DNA of 64,000 nucleotides. Origin: Marthasterias glacialis (Eukaryota > Echinodermata > Asteroidea > Forcipulatida > Asteriidae). The stretch is taken from assembly GCA_911728455.2 (NCBI GenBank), contig OU452229.1:3477001-3541000 (forward strand). The letters run 5' to 3'. Position numbers and translations under genes: made by a program. The notes beneath the pieces are model-generated. The model searched no databases. It saw only the letters and a list, made by a program, of their open reading frames with translations, and had not been told where the DNA came from. Below are positions 44,471 to 55,330 of the stretch, in pieces. Every line of letters starts with the position of its first letter. The first letter of the stretch is position 1.

Positions 44471-45186
44471 ATGATAGGCGTTAAAGTGCTTTACTTAGAA
44501 AATTATTATCCTATTACAGCTTTGTCATCCTTTAGAAAATGGCACAATTAAGGCAAATATACCATCTAATTGATTGTTTTGATTATTGTGTTTTTGTTTT
44601 TGGAACGCAGCTTGTTAGGGGGAGGGGGGCATTTGGACTACCTTTTAAATCTGCCCTTGAGGAATTTGAAATAGTTTTACTAACATAAACATGATTTTTT
44701 TTGACGCCCTCTTTTGAGTCTCCAATATTCGATTTGTCATTGTAACAAGATCAATGATTGGTGTGAAGTTTTCTAGAATTGCTAGATTCCCAATACCTTG
44801 TACTCGAAAACACTCTCACTCCACAATGCCACATTCAAAAGACCGATTGCGCGACCAATGTTTACATTGCATCACATGACCTATTGAGGGTACAACGTCA
44901 TCTGAGCTGATGGCAAACTACGTGCAAATACATGCCGTGACGACCGACAGAGTCTCACCAAAAGTCGGCTTTTGGTAATAATAACACAGTTACTGAGCCA
45001 TTTTATTAAAATGTTGTATGTTGTGACATTGATATTAACCACATTACTGTTTCATAAACTACCAGTATTCTACTACAAAAGAGGTTTGCACTACCGGCGT
45101 CGGACGACTATGTACCCACCCACCTGTTACTTTGTTTGTAATGTAGGCCTAAATCACTATAAAAAGGGCGGAATTAACAAAAATTG
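44471..45186. other. Non-coding stretch between the 519-bp duplication and its third partial copy
   Basis: No gene is supported. The plus frame 44972-45187 has no homology I recognise. Confidence 0.5.
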
Positions 45187-45322
45187 AATGCTTGATCCAC
45201 AAGAGAGAGCTATTTTGGGGTTATTGATAAGGGGGCTAAATTTATAGTTGATCAATTTTGATTTTGAAACGTGCAAGAGAAATGAGTGACATTGATTAAT
45301 TACTTCGATTTTTCCAAGGTAG
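45187..45322. repeat. Third, partial copy of the 519-bp unit (its 3' end)
   Basis: GCTTGATCCACAAGAGAGAG to TTTTTCCAAGGTA, colinear with the end of both tandem copies and nearly identical. It is separated from them by about 715 bp of unrelated DNA. Confidence 0.9.
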
Positions 45323-46022
45323 TGAGCATTTATACCTAGCCTTGCGAAATTTCAAATAGGTAAAAGAATCACACAGTTTTGGAAATCAATTTCTTTGGAT
45401 GATTCAGCTTCAAAACTTTGAAATTCTTGTGTTGAAAAATGTGTGATCGCAGTCATCTGGCCTAAACGTTCCGTCGTGCACTAGTACACATCGTGCACAT
45501 TTATACGTTACTTGTACAATTCCAAGGCTTGCTGGAACTGTCTTTGCTTGCTTTATTTAGACACTCGAAGGTCTCTGGTACAAACTCTGGAATATTTTTC
45601 ACAGATTTCGAGAAAGAAAAGCCTCGATCGAATAAACAAATGCAACAATCATAATGTACCGTACCACTTTTTTCCAATGGAGGACGTCGTGTTTGTTTAC
45701 ATTTAATACCCACTACAGGTCACGTGACGCGGGTCGCGCAATTGGTCTATTCCTTCAAAAAAAAGGTTCCCCGTTGATGTCACTAATAGATTATCACATG
45801 TTTTGATAAAAAAAAACATGTTTTGAAGTTGGTTGAAAGGACCGGCGGGGAGGGGTGTTCATTCAAAATTAGTGGATGGAAATGAATTCACTCCTCCAAA
45901 AACAATGACGTAGAATACGTTTAATACACTAATAATTTTTTGCCCGAGATGCCTGTTTTTTGTTTTTTTTTTGCAGAATATAATGTCAATGTAGAGAAGT
46001 CGTAAGAGGTAATTAAAAAAAT

Positions 46023-46276
46023 TTGCTTGCACTCTCAAAACTGAAGTGTCACACGAACACTTGTAAGAGTTCGCGCAGGATAACACTTTATAAAAGTAAA
46101 ATGTAACTCAATTAAAGCGTTCTATTAAACACTATTTTGACACTGTAAGTATCAAACTAGCGCCTAATTTAAAGCTTTACTTGAGTTACATTTATGCTTT
46201 CAAAGTGTTGTCCCTGCTCGAATTCTTCAAGCGTTGGTGTAACACTTCAGTTTTGAGCTGGTTTTGAAAATGCAAG
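46023..46276. mobile_element. MITE with ~90-bp imperfect terminal inverted repeats
   Basis: TTGCTTGCACTCTCAAAACTG then AAGTGTCACACGAACACTTG... up to AAATGTAACTCAA pairs with TTGAGTTACATTTATGC... to CACTTCAGTTTTGAGC ending in ATGCAAG. The arms take up most of the element. Confidence 0.8.
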
Positions 46277-46490
46277 TTGAGTACGTACGCGTGGAGTACG
46301 GAAAAATACAGCGCGTCTGTGTCATAAGTTTTGGTGTCTACACAATGGAGTCGTCCAAGTTCTTCAGATAAAAGGGATTTTTGAATTTTTGGGAGTGTGG
46401 GTTGGACGATGAACAGTGTTCATTTTGATTTTTTTTTTAAATTGTGAAATACAATCAAAAGGACAAGAATCTAAGTGTCAGTGATATAAA

Positions 46491-46616
46491 ACAAATATTA
46501 AGTGGCTTTAGTTCGTGAAATGGGAGGAATATTATCGCTCGGTAAAATTGTGACTGTTCCATTTCACGTGCGATATTACATTCCTCCCATTGCACTCTGA
46601 GCCACTCAATATTTGC
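46491..46616. mobile_element. MITE, ends ACAAATATTAAGTGGCT
   Basis: ACAAATATTAAGTGGCT at the left pairs with AGCCACTCAATATTTGC at the right; inner GTGAAATGGGAGGAATATTATCG pairs with CGATATTACATTCCTCCCA, itself next to a second GTTCCATTTCACG. It is a compact hairpin. Confidence 0.75.
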
Positions 46617-46718
46617 ATAACGGCGAAGGCCCTGTCTAAGGGTTTGTTTAAATAGGGGCTACTGTCGTGAAATTAAGCAAAAACCACACGATTTCAAGGT
46701 TGATTTATGTGAACCCAT

Positions 46719-48057
46719 TATAATTAACACCTTCACATTTAATTGCAAAATTTCACATTTGCTTGTTATTCAATAAATTTATGCTCTATTTTTCATCTTT
46801 TCAGCAAATTAAAGAAAAAATAGAAATTAAAGCAACAAAAACAAACTTGTTGCTTTCGAGTGAACAATCTTCAAAAGCTTTGCACGTAAATTGATTTCAT
46901 CGTATACTTTGAAATTTTTAGGGTAATTTTATTTACTATTTACCATATCATGGGATAACGTTTGAAAAAGTTAAACTGGCTGCTCAGTTTGTGTACTTTT
47001 TTCATAAAAAATTCGGCACTAGTTTAATTACAGAAATATTTGCTTTAAAAATGAATAAATAAGTTCACAGAACTCCGAAATATTCTTTTGCAGGGAAATT
47101 GGCTTCTTTATTTAACTTCCCAATAAATGCAAATACAAATAGAAAAAGGTACACAGAATTTTGAAAATGTTACATCTGTTCTAATTTTAGAGTCGATGAA
47201 CACAAATCCCTATGTTCAGCAGGGGTAGAATAATATAACCCTTTAGAGAACTAGTTTTCATTGATGCCAAAGCAGAACACTGTTCAGCGGGGATAGACTA
47301 TTCTAACCCTTTAGAGATGTGTGCATTTTTCGATGGGGATAGATTATTCTAACCCTTTAGAGATGTGTGCATTTTTCGGTGGGGATAGACTATTCTAACC
47401 CTTTAGAGATGTGTGCATTTTTCTGTGGGGATAGACTATTTTAACCCTGTAGAGATGTGTACATTTTTCGGTGGGGTTACAATATTTTCATCCCAACATA
47501 AATTGTATGCCCCCAAAACATAATTTGTGTTGGCTTGTACAAAACAGATGACCCTCATTCGTTGTTACAAGAATTATTTATCTGAAATTTAAAAACAATG
47601 CTAAGGTATTTAACTTGTGACAAATACTGATGAATTTTTAAAACATGATGCATGTTTGTAAACAGTTTGTAAACAGTTGCTATTGTCTGAAAATTGTTTC
47701 TTTTTAAATGTTTTGTGTAAAAAAATTTGTTTATTTATTTGAGAGCTTCATATTTTACAATGATTATGGTGCAGTCGACATGTATTTGGTAAGATGAAAA
47801 GGATTGCATCAAAAATGTGTAACTTGACTTGAAATTGGAAAATTTCCGAATAAATGATTTTCTTTACAACCACGCAATCTAAAAATTTGTGCACACATTT
47901 CACAGTTTCTATAGACTTCCCCAGGGGAAATTGAATTTCCAAGCATATATTTCGTACTTTCTCGGAATATTTCATGAAAAGTTTAAATTTAATGCAAAAA
48001 AATTGACAAAAGGCCAAATGTGAAATTTTGCAATTAAATGTGAAGGTGTTAATTATA
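46719..48057. mobile_element. 1.34-kb element with perfect 42-bp terminal inverted repeats
   Basis: 46719-46760 (TATAATTAACACCTTCACAT, then TTAATTGCAAAATTTCACATTT) is the exact reverse complement of 48016-48057. No transposase is visible inside; the only frame (47748-48167 minus) crosses the right end and looks random. The interior contains a 46-bp tandem array. A TTAA sits inside each terminus, so a piggyBac-like TTAA target is possible but not shown. The perfect ends suggest recent mobility or selection for the ends. Confidence 0.8.
47285..47478. repeat. 46-bp tandem array inside the 1.34-kb element
   Basis: GGGGATAGACTATTCTAACC-type units start at 47289, 47335, 47381, 47427 and 47473 (last partial), exactly 46 bp apart. 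A diverged unit is visible upstream near 47222. Confidence 0.93.
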
Positions 48058-48699
48058 CTTTTAAAAGATCTATCGGACATATTATTTTCATAACAAACAC
48101 TTTTTACAGCCTCAAAGCGCCCAATCCGAAGGCAACGTTCCCCTTTAATGCCTCTTTGTATTCGCACGACGGCAAACTACCTACGAATAACAACATGCCC
48201 TTGGAAAATAAAAATAAACATTTTATCGATCAACAGACAACGTTTGGATCTTAACCAAAACAGATTAATGGAAAATTTCTTTTGAATGGAGCTTTTTGAG
48301 AGACCATAATGTGATTGATTAGAGGCATATTGATCGATTCGATCTTCAAGGGATTTACGAACGGGCAGTTGGTCGCCGCTGATGGCCCTTTCCAAAACCA
48401 TGATTTCGGTGTGAGCTCCGGTTAAATCTCCATCAGCGAAAACGTATGCTTTCGGAACGGGTTTCAAAAACAGGCGGACGGGGCCGGGGCCGAAGACAAA
48501 ATCTAGGTTTAGAAAATGTCAGATGCGGTCAGCCAATACGCAACACTGTGTTTATCGTATTTCTTTCCCCTAAAAAAACAATAGTTCTATACACGGAAGC
48601 CTGCCCCTTACGTTTGGCTGTTGCTTCTATCACTATAGAACTCCAACTTTTCGTTGGACCGGCTTCGTTGGGCTATTTGTACTAAAAAATAGGCTAACA

Positions 48700-49560
48700 T
48701 TTGACTTCAAAGGTCTTCCAGGAATGGAAAAGAACGGTTCCTAAAAGAAACCATCAAATCTTGCCGTTTTCGAGGGGTAGGAAGCCAGACCAACAATTAC
48801 GTTTTTTTACGACTGTTTTAGTCTGTACCCCTAGCTATTATCCCCTAACTATTGTAACGTGTTGCCTGCGTTACACACACGCGGGACGACGACGGGAGGC
48901 TCGCTTGGCACATGCTGGCTTTCCCTTTGGATTTATCGTGGTTTTTTTTTTTTTACTTTTTACTTTTCGTTGGACCGCCTTCTAGGTGTTTTTCCTCGCG
49001 ATGTTTTTTGTATCATTGGATGTCGAAGAAACGTTCTCCATTGCAAGTAAGTTCGTCCAGTTCGTCGTACACAGAATACAAACTGTCCGTTTATGTCTGT
49101 TTTTTTTATTTACACGTGAATTTGAATGTTGGACAAGAGGCAGAATCACTGCCATTTGACGGGGGGGGGGGGGGGGGCTGGAGGAGCATGATAGGGCGTG
49201 CTATGTCTGAATAATCAGACGTATACAGCACCACGACGACGATATGTGTTTTTTTTATTTACACGTGAATTTGTGCTGGATGGATATGAAGTGTGGATCC
49301 TCATGCCTCGCCATTGTAATAGTTCATACATAAACAGCACCAGTCTACTTACAACATTGCGCAACACTGTCACGTAAACTTGACAGTTGCAACGGCTGGA
49401 AAAGCGTATAAGCTGACCTTTGACCGTGTTTTGTTTTTCCACATTTTTCGTTAATTACATGATATTTCGATGATTTTTTTTTACAACAACCATTTAAATA
49501 TTATTGTCTGTCATTCCACATCACTAAATTAGGTAAACAGTAAGCCGGTGCGTCCCTTTA
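48700..49560. repeat. Dispersed direct repeat, copy 1 (partner 63180-63785)
   Basis: Shared blocks in the same order and orientation: AGGTCTTCCAGGA, GAACGGT.CCTAAAA, ACGTTCTCCAT, TTGTGCTGGATGGATATG, GCACCAGTCTACTT.CAACATT, GTTGCAACGGCTGG, TGACCTTTGACC and CATCACTAAATTA.GTAAAC. Copy 1 carries extra internal DNA. No coding potential or clear termini. Confidence 0.8.
49161..49177. repeat. Poly-G run (17 G)
   Basis: Seventeen consecutive G inside the dispersed repeat; length may be unreliable. Confidence 0.9.
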
Positions 49561-49803
49561 CACAGTGTCTATGTTTGTTTAAAACCATCTATGGCGCCGG
49601 GGGCTACCAGACATTACATGTTGGCCGTAATTGTACATTGATTGCATACAAAAAGCAGCTTAATGTTATTAGCTAGATTGATACATGTAAACTTGTTATA
49701 TTTCTAAAATGAAATGTGTTCGTTATCACAAGTTGTGGATTATAGCGGCGTTTTCCTTATTTATGTAAACTGCATTTGCACCAAATGAATTGAAAGAACA
49801 TTT

Positions 49804-50043
49804 AATTTGTCAATATGAATTGTTGTATAATGCACACTTCTTTTTTATAGTTACGAATAAAATTGGTTCCTTTAACTTTTATTTTATTTGTTTTGGTTTT
49901 AGGGGAGAAACGGTGGTTATGTTTTTTTGTCAATATGAATTGTTGTATAATGCACACTTATTTTTAATAGTTACGAATAAAATTGGTTCCTTTTACTTTT
50001 CTTTTATTTGGTTTGTTTTTAGGGGAGAAACGGTGGTTATGTT
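49804..50043. repeat. 120-bp tandem duplication
   Basis: TTGTCAATATGAATTGTTGT at 49807 recurs at 49927, with about 93% identity over 120 bp. Because 120 is a multiple of three, a 140-codon frame stays open across both copies and shows a repeated 40-residue block; it has no other coding sign. Confidence 0.9.
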
Positions 50044-51711
50044 TACTACATGTAGGCCATATATCTCTGAAAAGACCAAAGTCTGGAAATCTTTAAAAAA
50101 GAACAAAAACAAAGAAAGGATCATACCATTTCTTCACCCAAATTGTGCATTTTTGCAGTTTCACATAATATTAATTGAAAAGTCGGAAGCTGTGCTACAA
50201 AATTTAAAATAAACTAATCAGTGTATTTTCTATTTGAACTGATATGCCAAAAACTTAACACAAATTGTTTTGTTTTTTCAGCCAGCACGGATAAAAAAAA
50301 AATAAATAAATAAAGTTTCAGTCCAAGTAATCGATTTAGGCTACATATGAAAACCAACATATTTAGGCGGCATCAAAATGAATGGATGAATGTTGTGTGT
50401 CACTCATAAAGTTATGTCGCCTTTAATTCAGAAAAGCTACTACACTTTATATCTCCCCATAACGCGCGGTAATTTAAAAAAAAAAGACAAAACGTGACGT
50501 TGGCGGCGCTTTGCGCACTTTTTCTCAAGGCCGCCGTCCCTGTGTATCGCGCTGTGTAAAACAAAAATGACTGCACATACAGTAACCTAAAACACATTGA
50601 CCGACTTGGATAAAAATATAAAAAGAAACACACCAAAACCAACCCGGTTAGTAATATTAGTCAAGAGAGGGCGCTCTGGTCAGTATAATCTCCAATGTGT
50701 TAACCGGTATCTTAGCGGAATATCATCACCGTCTTATTATTGTTACCTTTGAATGAGCGTCATTATAAAGTGCAATTTTGATGACGTGAATAATTATCAT
50801 GATGTGCCTATTCAAAAAATTGTAGCTTATTATTATTATTATATTTTTTTAATATTTCATCGGAACTTTGCTCTGTTTGTTTCCCATTAAACTCGCACCT
50901 GCGTATTCAGATGAAAGATTTCGTTCTGTTTGTTGAATGGTGTTAAGTACATACATCTGCGAGGTAACCAAATGTTTCTAATTTGTAAGAATCTTATAAC
51001 TATCTATTGGTATTCAAACAAAAATGGTCAATATGTTTCTACTTTGTTCTTGTATTTTGTATTGTTTTTGCAATATCCCCATCGGGACCATTTTTATTTT
51101 CACTTGCAAGGACCGGGGGATGGGGGGGGGGTACGTATAGTGCCTCCCCTCCGTATTTTTCAGAGCGAATATTATTAAACTTACCACAAAAAGATAACGT
51201 AAAATAATTTTTTTTAAATGCCATTCTACGCCTCCTGGTTGGCTGTTTGAGACGGACCTCCTGATTGGTCGGACACGGTGGGCTCCAGTTTGGATGCTGA
51301 CCTTTGATCCGAAAGAAAGCTCGGTGGGTCGTCGATTTTCAGCCTTCTTTGACGGCCTTTTACACGAAAACTGCAGGATTTCCGTAGGAGAACTTTTCGG
51401 ATTATTATTTTCTGGTAATTTTTGTATCTAAAACTGTCAATAAAATCTAGTCCCGCGATTGCCGTAGCGAAACTCATTTTCTGGAGGTTTTTTGAAATTC
51501 AGCTGACGGCCTACCCTGAGCGCCCCTGAAAATTATACCCTTGCCTTGACATTACATTACATAAACTTGCAACAAACATCGCGGCCACCTGGCATATTTG
51601 TCCCCGATCGCTCAAAATAAAAAGTGAGCGTTAACTGCATTGTTTATACATGTACATTGAACATTGTGTTAAGTATGCAATTTTAATCAATAATATTCTG
51701 ATGACAAACCA

Positions 51712-51722
51712 TATATATATAA
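51712..51722 (+). promoter_or_regulatory. Probable TATA box of gene C
   Basis: TATATATATAA lies about 118-128 bp upstream of the gene C start codon, which would imply a 5' UTR of roughly 90-95 nt. It is the only TATA-like element nearby. Confidence 0.4.
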
Positions 51723-51839
51723 GTAATTGTTTCGGGTTGTCTATCCGCACGCAACTTACTAGAAGCATCAAATGGGAGTTTGAACCACTTCTGTTAAGAG
51801 ACTAACTTCTGATAACTTTGACAACGTGAAGCCTCAGCA

Positions 51840-51906
51840 ATGGCAGGCGCAGTTACCGTAACCCTTGTGATCATTGGGGCCTTCCTCATGGCAGATGTGA
51901 ACGCAG
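51840..51906 (+). CDS. Gene C exon 1: signal peptide
   Basis: ATG at 51840 starts MAGAVTVTLVIIGAFLMADV-NA, a typical leader with cleavage probable after NA. The donor AACGCAG|GTACAG at 51906 leaves phase 1, as in genes A and B. Confidence 0.82.
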
Positions 51907-51950
51907 GTACAGAAAAAAAACATTACTTAATTTAATTGTTCTTCTTTATG

Positions 51951-52110
51951 TTACCACAGAACGATAGTTTTTGCTCTCACAAGTGTGAGAAAAAAAGTAA
52001 CAATACCAATGGATCTTTATCCTTGTTACCACAAAACGACATTTAGTTTTTGAATTAGTTTTTGCTCTCACAAGTGTGAGAAAAAAAGGTAACAATACCA
52101 ATGAACTTTA
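51951..52110. repeat. Tandem duplication in gene C intron 1 with CTCACAAGTGTGAG hairpin
   Basis: TTGTTACCACA.AACGA and AGTTTTTGCTCTCACAAGTGTGAGAAAAAAAG and TAACAATACCAATG occur twice about 93-105 bp apart. Each copy contains the near-palindrome CTCACA-AG-TGTGAG. Confidence 0.85.
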
Positions 52111-52289
52111 TCATTTAATTGATGGATTGATTGATTTTTAATTTTATTTATTTTACTGACGGCAAATAAATATCCAAGTGTATTAAACAACGATGTATTC
52201 AATATTATCGCCCTTTTCATATAATGAACAGTAACAAAATGTTACTCGGCTTAGCTAACTTAATTTGGATACTATTCTATCAATTTTAG

Positions 52290-52649
52290 CGTCATATACA
52301 CTGGCGGCCGGCATTATTTCAAGCAGCATCAGGCTTGTCGACTGGCCGGAGCCAAAGATCGGCTTGAAATTCTTCGTCAGGGGGAGCGTGAAACCCGGAA
52401 GTTCAACTGGCACGTGGAACTTGACCGCTTACGGAAGCGCGACAAACACCATAAACCAGGACGGCGGAGAACAACTCCTCAGCGAGGAGGACAGCCAGTT
52501 GGGCAACAATATCAAGGCTATCTCAAGCGAGGAGGTCTTAGACGGAATGAGCGGCTGCACTGGCTTCAAAACTTACGCTTGTTTTACACTCAAGAGAGGA
52601 TCCTCCTTGATAGCAAGTAGATGCCAAAAAATTAACATCCCATGTGAAG
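52290..52649 (+). CDS. Gene C exon 2: module 1
   Basis: Acceptor CTATCAATTTTAG|CGTCAT. The 120-residue module has LKFFVRGSVKPG, TGTWNLTAYGSATNT, GEQLLSEEDS, GCTGFKTYACFTLKRGSS, and RCQKINIPCEG. The tryptophan core lacks the preceding Leu (TW instead of LW). It ends GTGAAG|GTACTT in phase 1; the in-frame TGA just after the donor would otherwise stop translation. Confidence 0.85.
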
Positions 52650-53565
52650 GTACTTGAAAACAAATTAAAACTGGCTGTTAATTACCTACACGAAGAAACC
52701 AAAACTAAAACAAACAATCAAACACTCACAACCCCGCACCCCAAGAAACTCAAAATATCCCCAACAAACAAAGTAACCTAAATGTTTAAATCTGAAAGCC
52801 TAATCTAGAGAAATTTCTTCAGGCTGGTGGCCCGGGTGAGGGGAAGAGAATTGCTGTATAGTTAATGATTACTCAATTTATAGTGACAATTTAGTTTCGA
52901 TTGTATGGCTTGCTTTCGGAAACTATTCATTGGAAATGACTTCACTCACCCTAAAAAATATCACTTCCTTTTAATTCGTGGTGATTAAGTGAAGAAGAAA
53001 ATGCAACGTGGCACTATGACATACAGAAATTGTGTTCCTTTTGTCTTTGATGCATGTGTACCAACAAACATCAACCACTTAAATCGGGAGACAGCCCCGC
53101 AAACTGACTTGATGCGAGTGTCGTTCATTTATTTTAAGAAGGGAGACAAGACGTAGCAGAAAGCTACCGACCCGTGTCGTTAACTTATAATGCAAAACCT
53201 TTGAACATTTACTCGAACATCAGGAGCCTTGTTGATGCAATAATTCCAGCAATCACCACACATTCGAATGCAACCAATATTGTCGATTTATTTTTCAATA
53301 GTAAAATTACAATTTGTGTGTACGTTGAACTTTGGTCAATGGGGGCTTTTCTGCGGGATTTGCTAATGGGACATAAATTTTCTTTAAAAAAAAAACAAAA
53401 ACACAAAAAAACACAAAAACCAACAACTTAATTAACGTTAACTCTTGACTAATGAGTTATTTACTTTACAAACTGTTGTATTATCGTCAAGTATGAAATG
53501 TGCTGAATTTGTGTACAAAATTGTAAAATGGCTGTTAATTTTATTTTCTGTTTCGTACATTACAG
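52650..53565. other. Gene C intron 2
   Basis: 916 bp, AT-rich, nothing recognisable inside. The 85-codon frame at 53174-53431 has no family features. Confidence 0.7.
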
Positions 53566-53958
53566 ACGATTTAAACTCCAATCAGTACACTCAGAGCGTT
53601 GGAATTGTCAGTGGGACCCTTGGCTTTGTCAACGATAATGACACCCACATTATCAAATTGAAGTTCTTCGTCAAAGGTAACTTTCCTCCCGGAGATTCGG
53701 GTGTATGGAAAATGTCTGCCTACGGAAGCAGTTCCGACAGCCCCAACGGCACAGCTGAAGTGGGTCAAATCCTCAGTGCCGCTGATAGCCAACAGGGTGA
53801 CACCGTGAACTTCGTTTCCGATGAAGTGGTGTTGACTGGACTCAACGGGTGCGACGGCGGTGACAATTACGCCTGTTTCATTTTGCAGAGAGGAACCGAG
53901 ACGAAGATGAGTAAATGCTTCAAACTAGCCCTGCAATGCGGAGAGGTTACGACCGTTG
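53566..53958 (+). CDS. Gene C exon 3: module 2
   Basis: Acceptor TTTCGTACATTACAG|ACGATT. The 131-residue module has LKFFVKGNFPPGDSGVWKMS, AYGSSSDSPNG, VGQILSAADSQQGD, GCDGGDNYACFILQRGTE and KCFKLALQCGEVTTV. Possible N-glycosylation sites at NDTH and NGTA. An open frame extends upstream to 53445 but carries no leader or module sequence. It ends GTTG|GTAAGT in phase 1. Confidence 0.85.
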
Positions 53959-54017
53959 GTAAGTTGACTACAAACGGCGGTTCATTGGCCACTTTGAGAT
54001 ATGGTGGACATTATTAA

Positions 54018-54799
54018 CTATGACACTTCTTGGATTGGGTATTTTTTTTTTCTGTTTAAACCCAAACCAAAAAATGTGCCCCTGTAGTGTCCTCATACCT
54101 CAAACAGGCTAATTAGATGGTCCGTAACATGATTAGTACAAAATGATTCCAAATTTCAGAATGGCTGCCTTTTGGTTTTACAATTGAGCTGACATCAGGG
54201 CCCAATTTCATAGAGCTGCTTAACGGCCGATTTTGTGCTTACTGTGCGATTTCCATGTATAGCATGCTAACCGTAAGCACAGGAAAAGCCATACTAACCT
54301 ACCGGTGCTTACTGTAGGAAACTGAATGACGTAACAATGCAAATCTATGGTGAACGCGCAAGCTAGCCGCCTTAATTTTCTTGCTAACCTGTAAAATACC
54401 AATTAGGCAATTTTTTATGCTATAGTTAGCACGAAAATTGGCTTACCGTTAAGCAGCGCTAAGAAATTGGGCTCTGGTAATGACTTCAAGAGTGCACTTA
54501 AAACACACTTGTTCAAGGGCTGCTTCCCATTCGTACCTTGGTATCATTGGTTGCTCTAGTATGTTTCTTAATGTTAATTTCTTATAAAGTTGTGTTCTAC
54601 GTTTATATTATTAAAATGGGCTGAAGGAAGTTGAGTCAGAAGAGGGCGCTATCAGACGAAAGTTTTTTCCCGTGGGGGAGTACGAGAAGGTTGCTCGCTG
54701 AAACATGTTTTTCTCGTTGGGTCAATAAGTTTAAAATCGAGAACAAAACGTAAGAGGTGTGCAATTATGTTCATCTGTTTAATCAAACAAGCCAGGCAC
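54018..54799. other. Gene C 3' flank
   Basis: Contains a possible terminal acceptor near 54105, a MITE (54195-54478) and anonymous sequence. No third gene C module is found. Confidence 0.5.
54195..54478. mobile_element. MITE with CAGGGCCCAATTTCATAGAG-type ends
   Basis: CAGGGCCCAATTTCATAGAG...CTGCTTAACGG at 54195 pairs with CCGTTAAGCAGCGCTAAGAAATTGGGCTCTGG ending at 54478. Interior short inverted repeats (GTGCTTACTGTG / GTGCTTACTGTAGG) recur. The element at about 11420-11660 looks like a degraded relative. Confidence 0.85.
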
Positions 54800-55194
54800 G
54801 TGTCTTTTTTTTAGCGTAAACCTACGCAGTGCACAAGCCAAAAATGGGCATGTATGCTGTCGTTCCCAGCAATAATTATCAATTTATTTTCAGCTTAGCG
54901 GAAACCTTTGTCAGTCACTTCTTATTGAACACCCTGTTGTTTAATATCGAACCGCAGTGATTTAACAGGTTCTATTGTTAAGCGGGTGTATTGTTTTGTT
55001 ATGTGTTTTTGTCTACTTAGTAGTAAGATAATAGAAGGACACCAGTTGTATCAATGTGAAAAAAAATTGGGCTTTTTCAATAAGCAGGACATTTCAACGA
55101 TAAGCATGTTTATCCTTACCAACTTGATACGACATTCGAGTTTTATGTTTTTAAAACATGAACCGCCGGTGGTGTAAACAAGGGAGGGTTTGTA

Positions 55195-55330
55195 AACCCG
55201 CACTTGTGGGGTCCTGAGAACAATAGAACAATGGACCCCACAAGGTAAATTTAATAGGAACAATTGGACCCCACAAGGGGATTCTTTAGAAAAGGGATAA
55301 TAGAATTAACAAAAGGATACCCCATAAGGC
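55195..55330. repeat. GGACCCCACAAGG short repeats
   Basis: GTGGGGTCC, GGACCCCACAAGG, GGACCCCACAAGGGG and ATACCCCATAAGG occur within ~135 bp; this block is absent from the matching place in both arms. Confidence 0.7.

Larger units (their letters stand above)
45323..46718. other. Non-coding stretch with two MITEs
   Basis: No gene is supported; it contains the elements at 46023-46276 and 46491-46616. Confidence 0.5.
48058..51700. other. Non-coding stretch upstream of gene C
   Basis: No gene is supported on either strand. It contains one copy of a dispersed repeat (48700-49560), a poly-G run, and a 120-bp tandem duplication. Frames at 48177-48467 minus, 48701-48985 plus and 51226-51477 minus show no family features. 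Confidence 0.5.
51840..53958 (+). other. Gene C: secreted two-module protein (transcript model, 3' end uncertain)
   Basis: Exons are 51840-51906, 52290-52649 and 53566-53958, all GT/AG and all phase 1. This gives a signal peptide (1-22) and two modules (23-142 and 143-273). The modules are shorter than those of gene A (about 120 and 131 residues) and closer to each other than to A or B: both have KFFV(R/K)G, (W)xxxAYGS and NYACF/TYACF. They end in IPCEG and LQCGEVTTV. The third exon ends at a strong GTTG|GTAAGT donor, so a further exon is expected. An acceptor at 54105 (CCTCATACCTCAAACAG|GC) would give an immediate stop. If the intron were retained, the frame would run to 54017. No third module is visible downstream. 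The product is predicted to be secreted, with two disulfides per module. The function is unknown. Confidence 0.8.

Noticed and set aside
47748..48167. 139-codon minus-strand frame as a transposase of the 1.34-kb element
   Set aside because: It crosses the element's right terminus and has no DDE/DDD-type motif or other transposase feature.
49790..50212. 140-codon frame with a repeated 40-residue block
   Set aside because: Created by a 120-bp tandem duplication; composition is AT-driven (Phe/Ile/Tyr/Lys) with no domain or splice signals.
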